56,028 nt of DNA from an uncultured Nocardioides sp. (GCF_902805925.1 NZ_CADCUP010000001.1:1-56028), one strand, 5' to 3'; shown: positions 22,725-31,539, counted from the first letter of the stretch. Numbers and translations: made by a program. Notes: generated from the sequence alone by a model not told the origin.

Positions 22725-23884
22725 AGGTGCGCGGAGGTGGAGTAGGTCTCCGGCGGCTCGTCGAAGGGCAGGCCGAGGGTCTTGTTGATGACCTTCCAGC
22801 GCGTGAGGTCGGCCCAGTCGACGAAGGTGATCGCGGTGCCGGTGGCGCCCGCCCGGCCGGTGCGGCCGATCCGGTGCACGTAGGTCTTGTCGTCCTCGGG
22901 GCAGGTGTAGTTGATGACGTGCGAGACGCCGCGGACGTCGATGCCGCGGGCAGCCACGTCGGTGCACACGAGCACGTCGAGCTTGTCCTCGCGGAAGCGG
23001 GTCAGCGCCTTCTCGCGGGCCACCTGCGCCATGTCGCCGTGGAGGGCGCTGGAGCGGAAGCCTCGCTCGGCGAGGTCGTCGGCCACCCGCTGCGCCTGGC
23101 GCTTGGTGCGGGTGAAGACGATGATCTTGCTGGCGTCCTCGGACTGCAGGACGCGGCCGATGATCTCGGGCTTGTCGAGGTCGTGGGCGAGGTAGATGAA
23201 CTGCGCGGTCGCGGGCACCATCGTGGTGTCGTAGGACGACTCGGCGCGGATGTTCATCGGGTGGCGCATGTGGGTGCGGGCCAGCGCGACGATCGCCGCC
23301 GGCATGGTGGCCGAGAACAGCATCGTCTGGCGCGTCTCCGGCGTCTTCTTCAGCAGCCGCTCCACGTCGGGCAGGAAGCCGAGGTCGAGCATCTCGTCGG
23401 CCTCGTCGAGCACGAGCGCGTGCACGTGGGAGAGGTCGAGCGCGCCGCGGTTCATCAGGTCGATGAGCCGGCCGGGGGTGCCGACGACGATGTCGACGCC
23501 CGCCGCGAGCACGTCGAGCTGGGTGTCGTAGCCGACGCCGCCGTAGACGGTCAGGACGCGCATGCCGCGGTCGGCGGCGGCGAGGGTCAGGTCGGAGGAC
23601 ACCTGGAGGGCCAGCTCGCGCGTCGGCGCCACGATCAGGGCCTGCGGCTTGCCCTGCGGGATCTCGGTGTAGTCGGGGTCCTTGGGGGCGATCGAGCGCT
23701 GGATGACAGGGATGCCGAAGGCCAGCGTCTTGCCGGTGCCGGTGCGGGCCTGACCGATCAGGTCGGTGCCGAGCAGGGCGACCGAGAGGGTCATCTCCTG
23801 GATGGCGAAGGGAGTGGTGATGCCGCCGCGCTCGAGCGCGTCGCAGATCTCGGGGTGGACCCCGAGCTCACGGAAGGTGGTCAC
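22406..23884 (-). CDS. rhlE: DEAD-box RNA helicase, RhlE-like
   Basis: 492 residues from a GTG at 23884. All helicase motifs are in order: Q motif FAIQ (26-29), ARTGTGKT (46-53), PTRELA, TPGRL, DEAD, SAT, TDVAARGID and HRIGRTGRAG. After about residue 375 comes a low-complexity tail rich in Arg, Glu, Ser and Gly (R-rich blocks, then RRRRRRGGGG), typical for RNA contacts. It unwinds RNA duplexes in ribosome assembly or decay. In mycobacteria the rhlE gene sits in the same neighbourhood as the genes that follow here (recalled synteny). The tail overlaps a convergent plus-strand frame. Confidence 0.93.
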   Translation of the reverse strand: MTTFRELGVHPEICDALERGGITTPFAIQEMTLSVALLGTDLIGQARTGTGKTLAFGIPVIQRSIAPKDPDYTEIPQGKPQALIVAPTRELALQVSSDLTLAAADRGMRVLTVYGGVGYDTQLDVLAAGVDIVVGTPGRLIDLMNRGALDLSHVHALVLDEADEMLDLGFLPDVERLLKKTPETRQTMLFSATMPAAIVALARTHMRHPMNIRAESSYDTTMVPATAQFIYLAHDLDKPEIIGRVLQSEDASKIIVFTRTKRQAQRVADDLAERGFRSSALHGDMAQVAREKALTRFREDKLDVLVCTDVAARGIDVRGVSHVINYTCPEDDKTYVHRIGRTGRAGATGTAITFVDWADLTRWKVINKTLGLPFDEPPETYSTSAHLYHDQGIAPGTKGRIKDPEPVERAPRKDRERPERSERSERAPRRDRQRSRTRNGRPVEGEQAASAMTTESAPAEAGEGSTGAARPRRRRRRGGGGSGTRTEAPATS

Positions 23885-23984
23885 GGTGTGTCGCTTTCGT
23901 CTGGTCTCCACAGCAGATGCGGTGGACCGGTCGAGTCGGGACGACGGGGACATCCACCGCGCACATGCTCGGCAGGGGCTCCCG

Positions 23985-24021
23985 CCGGAAGTCAATCTGG
24001 CCGGAAGTCTATCGGTAGGGT
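23985..24021 (+). promoter_or_regulatory. Promoter with direct repeats before the ferritin-like gene
   Basis: CCGGAAGTC occurs at 23985-23993 and 24001-24009, 16 bp apart. TAGGGT (24016-24021) ends exactly 6 nt before the ATG at 24028. This gives a likely leaderless transcript with a repeated element over the -35 region. Confidence 0.45.
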
Positions 24022-24027
24022 CGGCGC

Positions 24028-24741
24028 ATGACGGAATCCCTGCCCGTGGCCCTGCCGGTTGCCCTGCCGGTGGCCCTGCAGGACGACGCGTACCGCGAGG
24101 CCGTCGTCGACCTGCTCGGGGCCATCGCGTACGGCGAGCTGTCGGCGTTCGAGCGGCTGGCGGAGGACGCCAAGCTGGCGCCCTCGCTGGAGGACAAGCT
24201 CGCGATCAGCGCCATGGCCGCCGCGGAGTTCGGCCACCTCGACGCGCTGCGCCAGCGCCTCACCGAGATCGGCGCCGACCCGTACGCCGCGATGCGGCCG
24301 TTCCGTCGCGCCATCGACGACTTCCACGCGCACACCGCACCCGCCGACTGGTACGAGGGCCTCATCAAGGCCTACGTCGGCGACGGCCTCGCCGCCGACT
24401 TCTACCGCGAGATCGCGGCGTACCTCGACCCCGACACCCGCGACCTCGTCATCGACTCCCTCTCCGACACCGGCCACTCCGCGTTCGTGGTCGACCGGGT
24501 GCGCGCCGGCATCGCGAGCGACCACCGCCTCGGCGGGCGCCTGGCGCTCTGGGGCCGCCGGCTGATGGGCGAGGCCCTCACCCAGGGCCAGCGGGTGGCG
24601 GCCGAGCGTGACGCGCTGAGCGCCCTGCTGGCCGGCGGCATCGACCGCCCATCCCTGGACCTCGCGGCCATCGGCCGGATGTTCAGCCGGCTCACCGAGC
24701 GGCATGCCGAGCGGATGGCCGAGCTGGGGCTCGACTCCTGA
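24028..24741 (+). CDS. Ferritin-like (MiaE-related) protein
   Basis: 237 residues, all alpha. Conserved carboxylate and His patterns sit on helices: YGELSAFE (about 32-39), AAAEFGHLD (about 65-73), DWYEGLIKAYVGD (about 111-123) and SDTGHSAFV (about 148-156). This is the four-helix di-iron fold of the actinobacterial ferritin-like family related to tRNA hydroxylase MiaE. The enzyme activity is not established. The N-terminus carries three copies of LPVA from a 12-bp tandem repeat. It diverges from the helicase and ends at a strong terminator. Confidence 0.8.
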   Translation: MTESLPVALPVALPVALQDDAYREAVVDLLGAIAYGELSAFERLAEDAKLAPSLEDKLAISAMAAAEFGHLDALRQRLTEIGADPYAAMRPFRRAIDDFHAHTAPADWYEGLIKAYVGDGLAADFYREIAAYLDPDTRDLVIDSLSDTGHSAFVVDRVRAGIASDHRLGGRLALWGRRLMGEALTQGQRVAAERDALSALLAGGIDRPSLDLAAIGRMFSRLTERHAERMAELGLDS

Positions 24742-24768
24742 ATCCGCGTCCGGCGCCTCGTCTCAGTG

Positions 24769-24805
24769 CGAACGGCCCCGCACCCGTCAGGTGCGGGGCC
24801 GTTCG
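24769..24805. terminator. Strong bidirectional terminator
   Basis: A 16-bp perfect stem: CGAACGGCCCCGCACC (24769-24784), loop CGTCA, then its complement at 24790-24805. It lies between the convergent ferritin-like and GlsB genes and can serve both. Confidence 0.85.
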
Positions 24806-24826
24806 TGGCGTGGGGTGGAGGTCGGG

Positions 24827-25117
24827 TCAGACCCGGTGCCCCCGGCTGCTGCGCGAGCGCCCGGTCAGCGTGGAGGCGATGATGACGAGCACCATCGCGG
24901 TCAGCACGGCGACGATGCCCTGGACCCAGTCCAGGCCCCTGCTGCCGTCGCCACCGAAGGCGCGGTAGATGACGTCACCGAGCAGCATGCCCCCGATGCC
25001 GCACACGAGCACGAGCCACAGCGGGATGTTGTCCTTGTCGCCCGGGGCGAGGAACTTGCCGAGCAGGCCCACGATGGCCCCGACGACCAGGTAGAACAGG
25101 ATTGTTCCGATCTCCAT
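24827..25117 (-). CDS. GlsB/YeaQ/YmgE family membrane protein
   Basis: 96 residues with three transmembrane segments (about 4-23, 33-48 and 64-82) joined by GKFLAPGDKDNIPL, the transglycosylase-associated-protein signature. The name is historical; family members are small stress-induced membrane proteins without shown enzyme activity. It stands alone between two genes that are adjacent or nearly so in the mycobacterial version of this locus, so it may be a lineage-specific insertion (inference). Confidence 0.9.
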   Translation of the reverse strand: MEIGTILFYLVVGAIVGLLGKFLAPGDKDNIPLWLVLVCGIGGMLLGDVIYRAFGGDGSRGLDWVQGIVAVLTAMVLVIIASTLTGRSRSSRGHRV

Positions 25118-25157
25118 GACGACCTACCTCTCTGGTGCCACGGGCGTGGCACGACGG

Positions 25158-25376
25158 TCAGCGGAAGCCGACCGTGCCTGAGGTACCCGAACCGATCTCG
25201 ACATATGCGATGTTGTGGGCGGGCACCACGATGCGGCGCCCCTTGCTGTCGGTGAGGGCGAGCACGCCGTCCTCGGACACCGCCTGCTCGAGCTGCTTCT
25301 CCACGTCGTCGGCGCTGGCGCCGGTCTCCACCACGAGCTCGCGCGGGGCGTGCAGCACGCCGATCTTGACCTCCAC
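25158..25376 (-). CDS. DUF3107 family protein
   Basis: 72 residues from a GTG at 25376 with an AAGGAG site. The sequence VKIGVLHAPREL, the middle EQAVSEDGVLALTDSKGRR and PAHNIAYVEIG match DUF3107, a small ATP-binding-like beta/alpha protein of actinobacteria (the mycobacterial TB9.4 type). Function is unknown. It follows the TetR gene by 23 bp on the same strand and is probably co-transcribed. Confidence 0.88.
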   Translation of the reverse strand: MEVKIGVLHAPRELVVETGASADDVEKQLEQAVSEDGVLALTDSKGRRIVVPAHNIAYVEIGSGTSGTVGFR

Positions 25377-25399
25377 GGTCGTCTCCTTCGAGTTGTGCT

Positions 25400-26041
25400 T
25401 CAGTGTTCGTCGGTGAGGGGGTACCCACGGATGCCGCGCCAAGCCAGGCCGGCCACCAGCGCCGCGGCGTCCTTCTGGGTGATCGTGCGGGACTCGCCGG
25501 CCTCCGAGAGCCAGAACCGTGCGCTGACCTGGGCCATTCCCACCAGCGACACCGCCAGCAGGTTGGACGCCTCGCCCGGCAGGCCCGTGTCGTCGTGGAT
25601 GACCTCGGCGATCATGGCCGCGCAGTCGGTCGTGACCCGGTCGACCAGGGCCCGCACGGCGGGCTCGTTGGTCAGGTCGGACTCGAAGACGAGGCGGAAG
25701 GCGCCGGTCTCGGCCGCGACGTAGGCGTAGAAGACCTCGACGGTGGCCGCGACGCGCACCTTGTTGTCGTTGGTCGAGGCCAGCGCCTGACGGCAGTGGT
25801 CGATGATCTGCGCGCAGGAGGACTCCAGCAGCGCGAGGTAGAGGTCGAGCTTGCCCGGGAAGTGCTGGTAGAGCACCGGCTTGGAGACTCCGGCGCGGTC
25901 GGCGATGTCGTCCATCGCGGCCGCGTGGTAGCCCTGGGCGACGAAGACCTCGAGCGCGGACCCGAGCAGCTGCTCGCGCCGCTCACGGCGCGGCATCCGG
26001 CCACCGCGGGGACGGGCCTCGACGACGTCGTGCTCGGCCAC
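25400..26041 (-). CDS. TetR-family transcriptional regulator
   Basis: 213 residues from a GTG at 26041, chosen because GAAGGAG lies 8 nt upstream; an internal ATG at 25996 is the alternative. The HTH is at about 20-65 (ALEVFVAQGYHAAAMDDIADRAGVSKPVLYQHFPGKLDLYLALL), a classic TetR head with a strongly conserved recognition helix. The C-terminal ligand domain is 145 residues. In mycobacteria the matching gene lies next to DUF3107 and the moeB/moeZ gene. The ligand and targets are unknown. Confidence 0.92.
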   Translation of the reverse strand: MAEHDVVEARPRGGRMPRRERREQLLGSALEVFVAQGYHAAAMDDIADRAGVSKPVLYQHFPGKLDLYLALLESSCAQIIDHCRQALASTNDNKVRVAATVEVFYAYVAAETGAFRLVFESDLTNEPAVRALVDRVTTDCAAMIAEVIHDDTGLPGEASNLLAVSLVGMAQVSARFWLSEAGESRTITQKDAAALVAGLAWRGIRGYPLTDEH

Positions 26042-26253
26042 GGGGCGGCTCCTTCGCTGCGGTCGGCGGGACAGGTGGACGGCCGGCCGGATCGACGCCG
26101 GCTGGTGCAGCGTGAACCCTACCGGCTGGTCACGAGGGGGTCCGCGATCCGGTCGCGGACCCTTCGGCGACCCCTGGAGGGAGAGGATGGGAAGAAGCCG
26201 CTCCCGCATGACGTTGTGAGGGGGAGCAGCCGATCAGAGACGAAGGAGTCACC

Positions 26254-27462
26254 GTGTCCTACCCAGCGCTCGTGGAGCCCGCCGACGAGCTGACGATCGA
26301 CGAGGTACGCCGCTACAGCCGGCACCTCATCATCCCCGACGTCGGCATGACCGGGCAGAAGCGCCTCAAGAACGCCAAGGTCCTCGTGATCGGCGCCGGT
26401 GGCCTCGGCAGCCCAGCGCTGCTGTACCTCGCCGCGGCCGGCGTGCACACGCTCGGCATCGCGGAGTTCGACGAGGTCGACGAGTCCAACCTGCAGCGCC
26501 AGATCATCCACGGCCAGTCCGACATCGGGAGGTCCAAGGCGCAGTCGGCCAAGGAGTCGATCGCCGAGGCGAACCCGTACGTCGAGGTGGTCCTGCACGA
26601 GGAGCGCCTCGACAACGACAACGTCATGGAGGTGTTCGAGGGCTACGACCTCATCGTCGACGGCACCGACAACTTCGCGACGCGCTACCTGGTCAACGAC
26701 GCGGCGTACTTCCTCGGCATCCCCTACGTCTGGGGCTCGATCTACCGCTTCGACGGCCAGGCCAGCGTCTTCGCGCCGTCGATGGCCGACGACGCCCCGT
26801 GCTACCGCTGCCTCTACCCCGAGCCGCCCCCGCCGGGCATGGTCCCGAGCTGCGCCGAGGGCGGCGTGCTGGGCGTGCTGTGCGCCAGCATCGGCTCCAT
26901 CCAGGTCAACGAGGCCATCAAGCTGCTCACCGGCATCGGCGAGCCGGCCATCGGCAAGCTCGTGATCTACGACGCCCTCGAGCTGGAGTGGCGCAAGCTC
27001 AGGGTCCGCAAGGACCCTGACTGCGCGCTGTGCGGCGAGAACCCCACCGTCACCGGCCTCATCGACTACGAGACCTTCTGCGGTGCGGTCAGCGACGAGG
27101 CGGCCGACGCGGCCGCGGGCTCGACGATCTCCGTGGTGACGCTCGAGCACATGCTCAAGGAGCGCGAGGAGGGCACGCGGGACTTCGTGCTCGTCGACGT
27201 GCGCGAGCCCAACGAGTACGAGATCAACCGGATCCCCGGCTCGGTGCTGATCCCCAAGGGCGACTTCCTCAACGGGTCGGCGCTCGAGCAGCTGCCCTCC
27301 GTCGATGCCGGCAAGCAGGTCGTCATGCACTGCAAGTCGGGGGTGCGGTCGGCCGAGACGCTGGCGATCGTGAAGGGCGCGGGCTACTCCGACGCCGTGC
27401 ACGTGGGCGGCGGCGTGGTCGCGTGGGTCAACCAGGTGGACCCCAGCCAGCCGTCGTACTGA
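26254..27462 (+). CDS. moeZ: Adenylyltransferase/sulfurtransferase MoeZ
   Basis: 402 residues from a GTG with GAAGGAG upstream. The N-terminal MoeB/ThiF domain (about 15-260) has GAGGLGSP at the nucleotide site, CYRC and CALC zinc pairs, and SCAEGGV. The C-terminal rhodanese domain (about 285-400) has the persulfide Cys360 in CKSGVRS. MoeZ adenylates and thiocarboxylates sulfur-carrier proteins such as MoaD, ThiS and CysO. This links it to molybdopterin synthesis, needed by the Mo hydroxylase encoded at 39420-43139 (inference). Confidence 0.96.
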   Translation: MSYPALVEPADELTIDEVRRYSRHLIIPDVGMTGQKRLKNAKVLVIGAGGLGSPALLYLAAAGVHTLGIAEFDEVDESNLQRQIIHGQSDIGRSKAQSAKESIAEANPYVEVVLHEERLDNDNVMEVFEGYDLIVDGTDNFATRYLVNDAAYFLGIPYVWGSIYRFDGQASVFAPSMADDAPCYRCLYPEPPPPGMVPSCAEGGVLGVLCASIGSIQVNEAIKLLTGIGEPAIGKLVIYDALELEWRKLRVRKDPDCALCGENPTVTGLIDYETFCGAVSDEAADAAAGSTISVVTLEHMLKEREEGTRDFVLVDVREPNEYEINRIPGSVLIPKGDFLNGSALEQLPSVDAGKQVVMHCKSGVRSAETLAIVKGAGYSDAVHVGGGVVAWVNQVDPSQPSY

Positions 27463-27466
27463 CCAG

Positions 27467-27483
27467 AGGCCCGCGCGTGGCCT
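27467..27483 (+). terminator. Weak hairpin after moeZ
   Basis: AGGCC (27467-27471), 7 nt, GGCCT (27479-27483) just after the stop codon. Short and without a T-tract. Confidence 0.25.
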
Positions 27484-27535
27484 GACCGGCGCGGCCTCCT
27501 CCGTCCGCGGGGACGGGCGCCGCTCGCGCGCCCGA

Positions 27536-27541
27536 TAGGTT
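27536..27541 (+). promoter_or_regulatory. TAGGTT -10 element of the MoxR operon
   Basis: TAGGTT ends exactly 6 nt before the ATG at 27548, with no ribosome site between, so the operon mRNA is probably leaderless. Confidence 0.5.
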
Positions 27542-27547
27542 TCTGCC

Positions 27548-28285
27548 ATGCAGGGGCAGACTGCGGACGGCGCGCGGGCGGGCAGGACGGCCGTGCTCGC
27601 CGTGGCGGCCCTGCTGCTCGTCGCGCTGCTCGCCGTGTGGGCCGCCTCCATCGGCGGTGACGCGGTCCTCTCCGGTGACGGCCCCGACCGGGCGGTGGGG
27701 GAGAGGCCGACCTCCACGCCGACGCCGAGCCGCAGCGCCACGGGGTCGCCGTCACCCGAGGACGCCGTCGCCGGCGACCCGCCGGCGCTCTTCTCGGTCC
27801 TCGCCTACGTCGTGGTGGCGGCGTTCTGGCTGCTGGTCGCCGTCGTCGGCTCGCTCCTCCTGCGCGAGCTGTGGCGGCGGGTGCGCGGCGTGCGCCTGGA
27901 GGTCGAGCCCGACCCGGTCGACGTCGAGCACCTCGACCAGCCGGCCCTGGTGGCGCGGCAGATGGAGCGCGACGCGTCGGTGCAGCGCAGGATCCTCGAG
28001 GAGGGCGAGCCGCGCACGGCCATCGAGGCCTGCTGGCACCGCTTCGAGGTGCAGGCGCGCGAGGCCGGGCTGCCCCGCGAGCCGTGGGAGACCTCCTCGG
28101 AGTTCACCTACCGGATGCTCGACCTGGTGGGGGCCGACTCGCACGCGACCTACGTCCTGGGCGAGCTGTACCGCGAGGCGCGCTTCTCCGAGCACCCGCT
28201 GGGCGAGGCGTCCCGGGAGGCCGCCCGCGCCGCCCTGGCCGCGATCCAGCTCCGCCGCGGGGCCGCCTCGCCGGGGGAGCGGTGA
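27548..28285 (+). CDS. DUF4129-containing membrane protein
   Basis: 245 residues. Two transmembrane helices (about 14-34 and 80-103) flank a Ser/Thr/Pro-rich extracytoplasmic loop (about 45-75). The C-terminal cytosolic DUF4129 domain (about 150-235) shows RTAIEACWHRFE and EPWETSSEFTYRML. DUF4129 is usually at the end of transglutaminase-like proteins in MoxR/DUF58 operons; here it stands alone. The stop overlaps the next GTG (GTGA). Confidence 0.82.
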   Translation: MQGQTADGARAGRTAVLAVAALLLVALLAVWAASIGGDAVLSGDGPDRAVGERPTSTPTPSRSATGSPSPEDAVAGDPPALFSVLAYVVVAAFWLLVAVVGSLLLRELWRRVRGVRLEVEPDPVDVEHLDQPALVARQMERDASVQRRILEEGEPRTAIEACWHRFEVQAREAGLPREPWETSSEFTYRMLDLVGADSHATYVLGELYREARFSEHPLGEASREAARAALAAIQLRRGAASPGER

Positions 28286-28752
28286 CGAGCGGGCAGGGCC
28301 GTCCGGCGCTGCTCGCCGTGGCGGCGTACGCCGCGACGTACGCCGTGCTGTGGGCGCTGGACTACGAGCCGCACGCGCTGCCCCTGCTCCTGCTGCTGCT
28401 CCTCGCCTGGCTCGTGTGGCGGCTGGTCCAGGAGGCCCTCGACGCCCCCGCGGCCGAGTGGAACACCGAGCTCGAGGGCTCCTTCCGCCCCGTCGCGCAG
28501 GACCCCGTGCTGTCGGGCTACCTCCGGCTGCTCCAGAGCCACGCCGACACCCGGGAGGCCGAGCCCGCGCTGCGACGACGGCTGCTGGAGCTGGGCAGCA
28601 CCCGGCTCGAGGCGCGGCTCGGCGTGCCCGCCGACGCCCGGACCTCCGACGAGCGCCTGGGACCGGAGTGGGCCGCCCTGCGCCGAGACCCCGGCCGGCG
28701 CCTCTCGGTGGCCGAGATCGACCGCCTGCTGACCAGGATCGAGGAGCTGTGA
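28282..28752 (+). CDS. Membrane protein of the MoxR/DUF58 operon
   Basis: 156 residues from a GTG. Two short hydrophobic helices (about 8-25 and 32-47, Leu-rich) are followed by a soluble charged C-terminus with Arg/Glu helices. I recognise no named domain. It is overlapped by GTGA junctions on both sides, so it is made in register with the DUF4129 protein and MoxR. Confidence 0.75.
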   Translation: MTSGQGRPALLAVAAYAATYAVLWALDYEPHALPLLLLLLLAWLVWRLVQEALDAPAAEWNTELEGSFRPVAQDPVLSGYLRLLQSHADTREAEPALRRRLLELGSTRLEARLGVPADARTSDERLGPEWAALRRDPGRRLSVAEIDRLLTRIEEL

Positions 28753-29738
28753 CGACGGAGGGCCCCGGAACCATGGGGGTCGGCGAGGCCGCCGAGCTGG
28801 CGGGCCGGGTGCTGGCCGAGGTCGAGAAGGCGGTCGTGGGCAAGCACGACAAGCTGGCGCTGGTGCTCGCCGCGGTGCTGGCCAAGGGGCACGTCCTGCT
28901 CGAGGACTTCCCGGGGCTCGGCAAGACGCTCGCCGCACGCTCGTTCGCGCAGGCGCTCGGCCTGGACTTCGCGCGGGCCCAGTTCACCCCCGACCTGCTG
29001 CCCGCCGACCTCACCGGCTCCTTCATCTACGACCAGCGTGAGGGCCGGTTCGACTTCCGCAGGGGACCGCTGTTCACCGGCCTGCTGCTGGCGGACGAGA
29101 TCAACCGCACCCCGCCCAAGACGCAGGCGGCGCTGCTGGAGGCGATGCAGGAGCGGCAGGTCACCATCGAGGGCGAGACGTTCGCGCTGCCGGCGCCCTT
29201 CCACGTGCTCGCCACCGCCAACCCGGTGGAGTACGAGGGCACCTACCCGCTGCCCGAGGCGCAGCTGGACCGCTTCCTGCTGCGGGTCAGCTTCGGCTAC
29301 CCCGGCGCCGAGCAGGAGTACGACGTCGTGGCGCGGCGGCTCGCCCGGCGCCGGGAGGAGGTGGAGCTCGAGCGGGTGACCGACGCCGCCGGGGTGCTCG
29401 CCATGCAGGCGGCGGTCGAGGAGGTGGAGGTCGACGAGAGCATCGGCCGCTACTGCGTCGACCTCGTCACCGCGACCCGGGCACACCCCGACGCCCTCAC
29501 CGGCGCCTCGCCCCGCGGCTCGCTGGGCCTGGTGCTCGCCGCCCGTGGCTTCGCGGTCCTGCGAGGCCGCGACTTCGTGATCCCCGAGGACGTCAAGGCG
29601 GTCGCCCGCCCGGTCCTGGCGCACCGCATCACCGTGCGGCCCGAGCTGTGGATGACCTCGGCGTCGGGGCAGCGCGTCGTCGACTCCGTCCTCTCCGACG
29701 TGCCCACACCGCCGACGCTGGGCGGCAGGCGGTCGTGA
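28749..29738 (+). CDS. MoxR-family AAA+ ATPase
   Basis: 329 residues from a GTG. The Walker A FPGLGKT is at 54-60, Walker B LLADEINR near 112-119, sensor 1 ATANPVEYEG near 155-164, and the C-terminal lid domain has SPRGSLGL. This is the MoxR Proper type. MoxR ATPases act as chaperones that mature partner proteins, often those with von Willebrand A domains, such as the DUF58 protein encoded next. GTGA overlaps on both sides. Confidence 0.93.
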   Translation: MTTEGPGTMGVGEAAELAGRVLAEVEKAVVGKHDKLALVLAAVLAKGHVLLEDFPGLGKTLAARSFAQALGLDFARAQFTPDLLPADLTGSFIYDQREGRFDFRRGPLFTGLLLADEINRTPPKTQAALLEAMQERQVTIEGETFALPAPFHVLATANPVEYEGTYPLPEAQLDRFLLRVSFGYPGAEQEYDVVARRLARRREEVELERVTDAAGVLAMQAAVEEVEVDESIGRYCVDLVTATRAHPDALTGASPRGSLGLVLAARGFAVLRGRDFVIPEDVKAVARPVLAHRITVRPELWMTSASGQRVVDSVLSDVPTPPTLGGRRS

Positions 29739-31018
29739 CCACCTGGCGGGCCACCCCGGCGCTGGCGCGGGCCGTGGTGCTGGCGGCCGTCGGCCTGCTG
29801 GCCGGGGTGACGCTGGGCCGGCCGGTGGTCGTCGTGCTGGTGAGCCCCTTCCTGCTGCTCGTGCTGATGTCGTTGCTGCACCGGCCGTCCGGTCACCCGC
29901 GCGTCGACCACCGCCTCGACCACGTCACCCTGCACGAGGGCCAGGGCACGACCCTGCGGCTGCGGCTCGAGGCTGCCGAGGGCGTCGAGGTGGTGTCCCG
30001 GGCCGCCGCCCGGGCGCCGTACGTCGCTACCCGGCCGCCCGGCGGGGCCCTGGTGGCGCTGGCCGACGACGACCACTCGCTGCGGGTCAGCCCGCGCCGG
30101 TGGGGCCGCCGGACGCTGGGCGACGAGCGGGTCGCGCTCACGAGCCGGTGGGCCGGGTTCCGCTTCGGCGCGACGCGCGTGCAGGGCGCGAGGATGTTCG
30201 TGATGCCCGGCCCGGCGCCGTACGACTCGCGGGCCGAGGCGCCGGCCCCGGTCGGGCTCGTGGGCGCGCACCGCTCGCGCCGCAACGGCTCGGGCACGGA
30301 GTTCTCCGGCATCCGCCCCTTCGCCACCGGCGACCGGCTCCGGCGCATCCAGTGGCGCACCTCGCTGCGCACGGGGTCGTTGCACGTGGTGACCACGCGC
30401 GCCGAGGAGGACAGCGCCGTGCTCGTCGTGGTCGACGCTCTCGTCGACCTCGGCCGCTCCGGCGGTGTCGACGGCGAGGCCAGCAGCCTGGACCTCGCCG
30501 TGCGGGCCGCCTCCTCGCTGGCCGAGCACCACGTGCGCCGCGGCGACCGGGTCGGCCTGCGGGTGCTCGGTGCCGATGACGTGCGGCTGGCGCCGGCCGC
30601 CGGCCAGCGCCACCTGCGCCGCCTCCAGGGCACCCTCGCCCGCACCCGTCTCCACTCCCGGGCGAGGCTGCCCGAGGGCTTCGCGCTCGGCGTCCCCGGC
30701 GGCACGGTCGTCCACGTGCTCTCGCCGATGCTCGACCCCGCGCTCGTCACGGCGGTGGCCACGGCCAGCCGGCGCGGGCTGCACGTGGTGGTGGTCGACA
30801 CGCTGCCCCCCGACGTGCGGATGGCCGTGGCGGAGGGCACCGACGAGCGGCTGGCCGGGCTCGCCTGGCGGATGCGTCGCCTGGACCGCGACGACCTGCT
30901 GCGGCACCTCGCCGCCACCGGCTGCCCCGTCGTGCCGTGGCGCGGGCCCGGCACCCTCGACGAGGTGCTGCACCGGCTCGCCCGGCGCGCCCAGCTGCCC
31001 GCGATGAGGTCGCGATGA
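29735..31018 (+). CDS. DUF58 protein with vWA-like domain
   Basis: 427 residues from a GTG. Two N-terminal transmembrane helices (about 12-28 and 31-47) precede a beta domain. The DUF58 signature GTEFSGIRPFATGDRLRRIQW is at about residues 189-209, followed by a vWA-like region starting VLVVVDALVD (about 230). The metal-site motif is a weak DxxVD form. It is the usual partner of MoxR. The stop overlaps the next start (ATGATG). Confidence 0.88.
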   Translation: MTTWRATPALARAVVLAAVGLLAGVTLGRPVVVVLVSPFLLLVLMSLLHRPSGHPRVDHRLDHVTLHEGQGTTLRLRLEAAEGVEVVSRAAARAPYVATRPPGGALVALADDDHSLRVSPRRWGRRTLGDERVALTSRWAGFRFGATRVQGARMFVMPGPAPYDSRAEAPAPVGLVGAHRSRRNGSGTEFSGIRPFATGDRLRRIQWRTSLRTGSLHVVTTRAEEDSAVLVVVDALVDLGRSGGVDGEASSLDLAVRAASSLAEHHVRRGDRVGLRVLGADDVRLAPAAGQRHLRRLQGTLARTRLHSRARLPEGFALGVPGGTVVHVLSPMLDPALVTAVATASRRGLHVVVVDTLPPDVRMAVAEGTDERLAGLAWRMRRLDRDDLLRHLAATGCPVVPWRGPGTLDEVLHRLARRAQLPAMRSR

Positions 31019-31539
31019 TGGTGGTGCGGGGTGGGCGCTGGGTGTGGTTGTTGCGGGCCGTCGTGGCCGTGGCACCCGTGCTGGCGGTGCTCCTCACCGC
31101 ACCGGTCGGCACGGCCCCTTCGCCGTGGTTCGCCGTGCCCCTGGGCGCCCTCGCGGTGAGCTGGGCCGTCTTCCCGGAGTCCGTGGCCGGGATCGTGGTC
31201 CTGGCGCTGTCGGTGGGGTGGTGGGCGGTGGGCCCCCCGGGCGACGACGCCCTGCACCCGGCGGCGGTCGGCGCCGCCGCCTGCCTGGTCGCGGCCCACG
31301 TGGCGGCGGTGCTGGCGTCCTACGGTCCGGCGCAGGCCCGGGTCCCCCGCCGGCTGCAGGAGCTGTGGCTGCGACGGGCGCTGCTCGTGCTGCTGCCCGT
31401 GCCGGCGCTGCTGGCCGCCGCCCGGCTGCTGCGCGGCGACGTCGACGTGGCGGGGGCGTGGATCGCGGGCCTGCTCGGCGTCCTGCTCGCCACGGCGCTG
31501 TGCCTGCTCGCCGTCCGCCCTGCGGAGGAGCCCTCGTGA
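31015..31539 (+). CDS. Multi-pass membrane protein at the end of the MoxR operon
   Basis: 174 residues with five hydrophobic segments (about 10-30, 40-58, 60-72, 84-102 and 120-165 in two parts). Short loops rich in Arg and Pro join them. No family recognised. It starts at the first of two adjacent ATGs overlapping the DUF58 stop. Its stop overlaps the alkyltransferase-like GTG. Confidence 0.7.
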   Translation: MMVVRGGRWVWLLRAVVAVAPVLAVLLTAPVGTAPSPWFAVPLGALAVSWAVFPESVAGIVVLALSVGWWAVGPPGDDALHPAAVGAAACLVAAHVAAVLASYGPAQARVPRRLQELWLRRALLVLLPVPALLAAARLLRGDVDVAGAWIAGLLGVLLATALCLLAVRPAEEPS

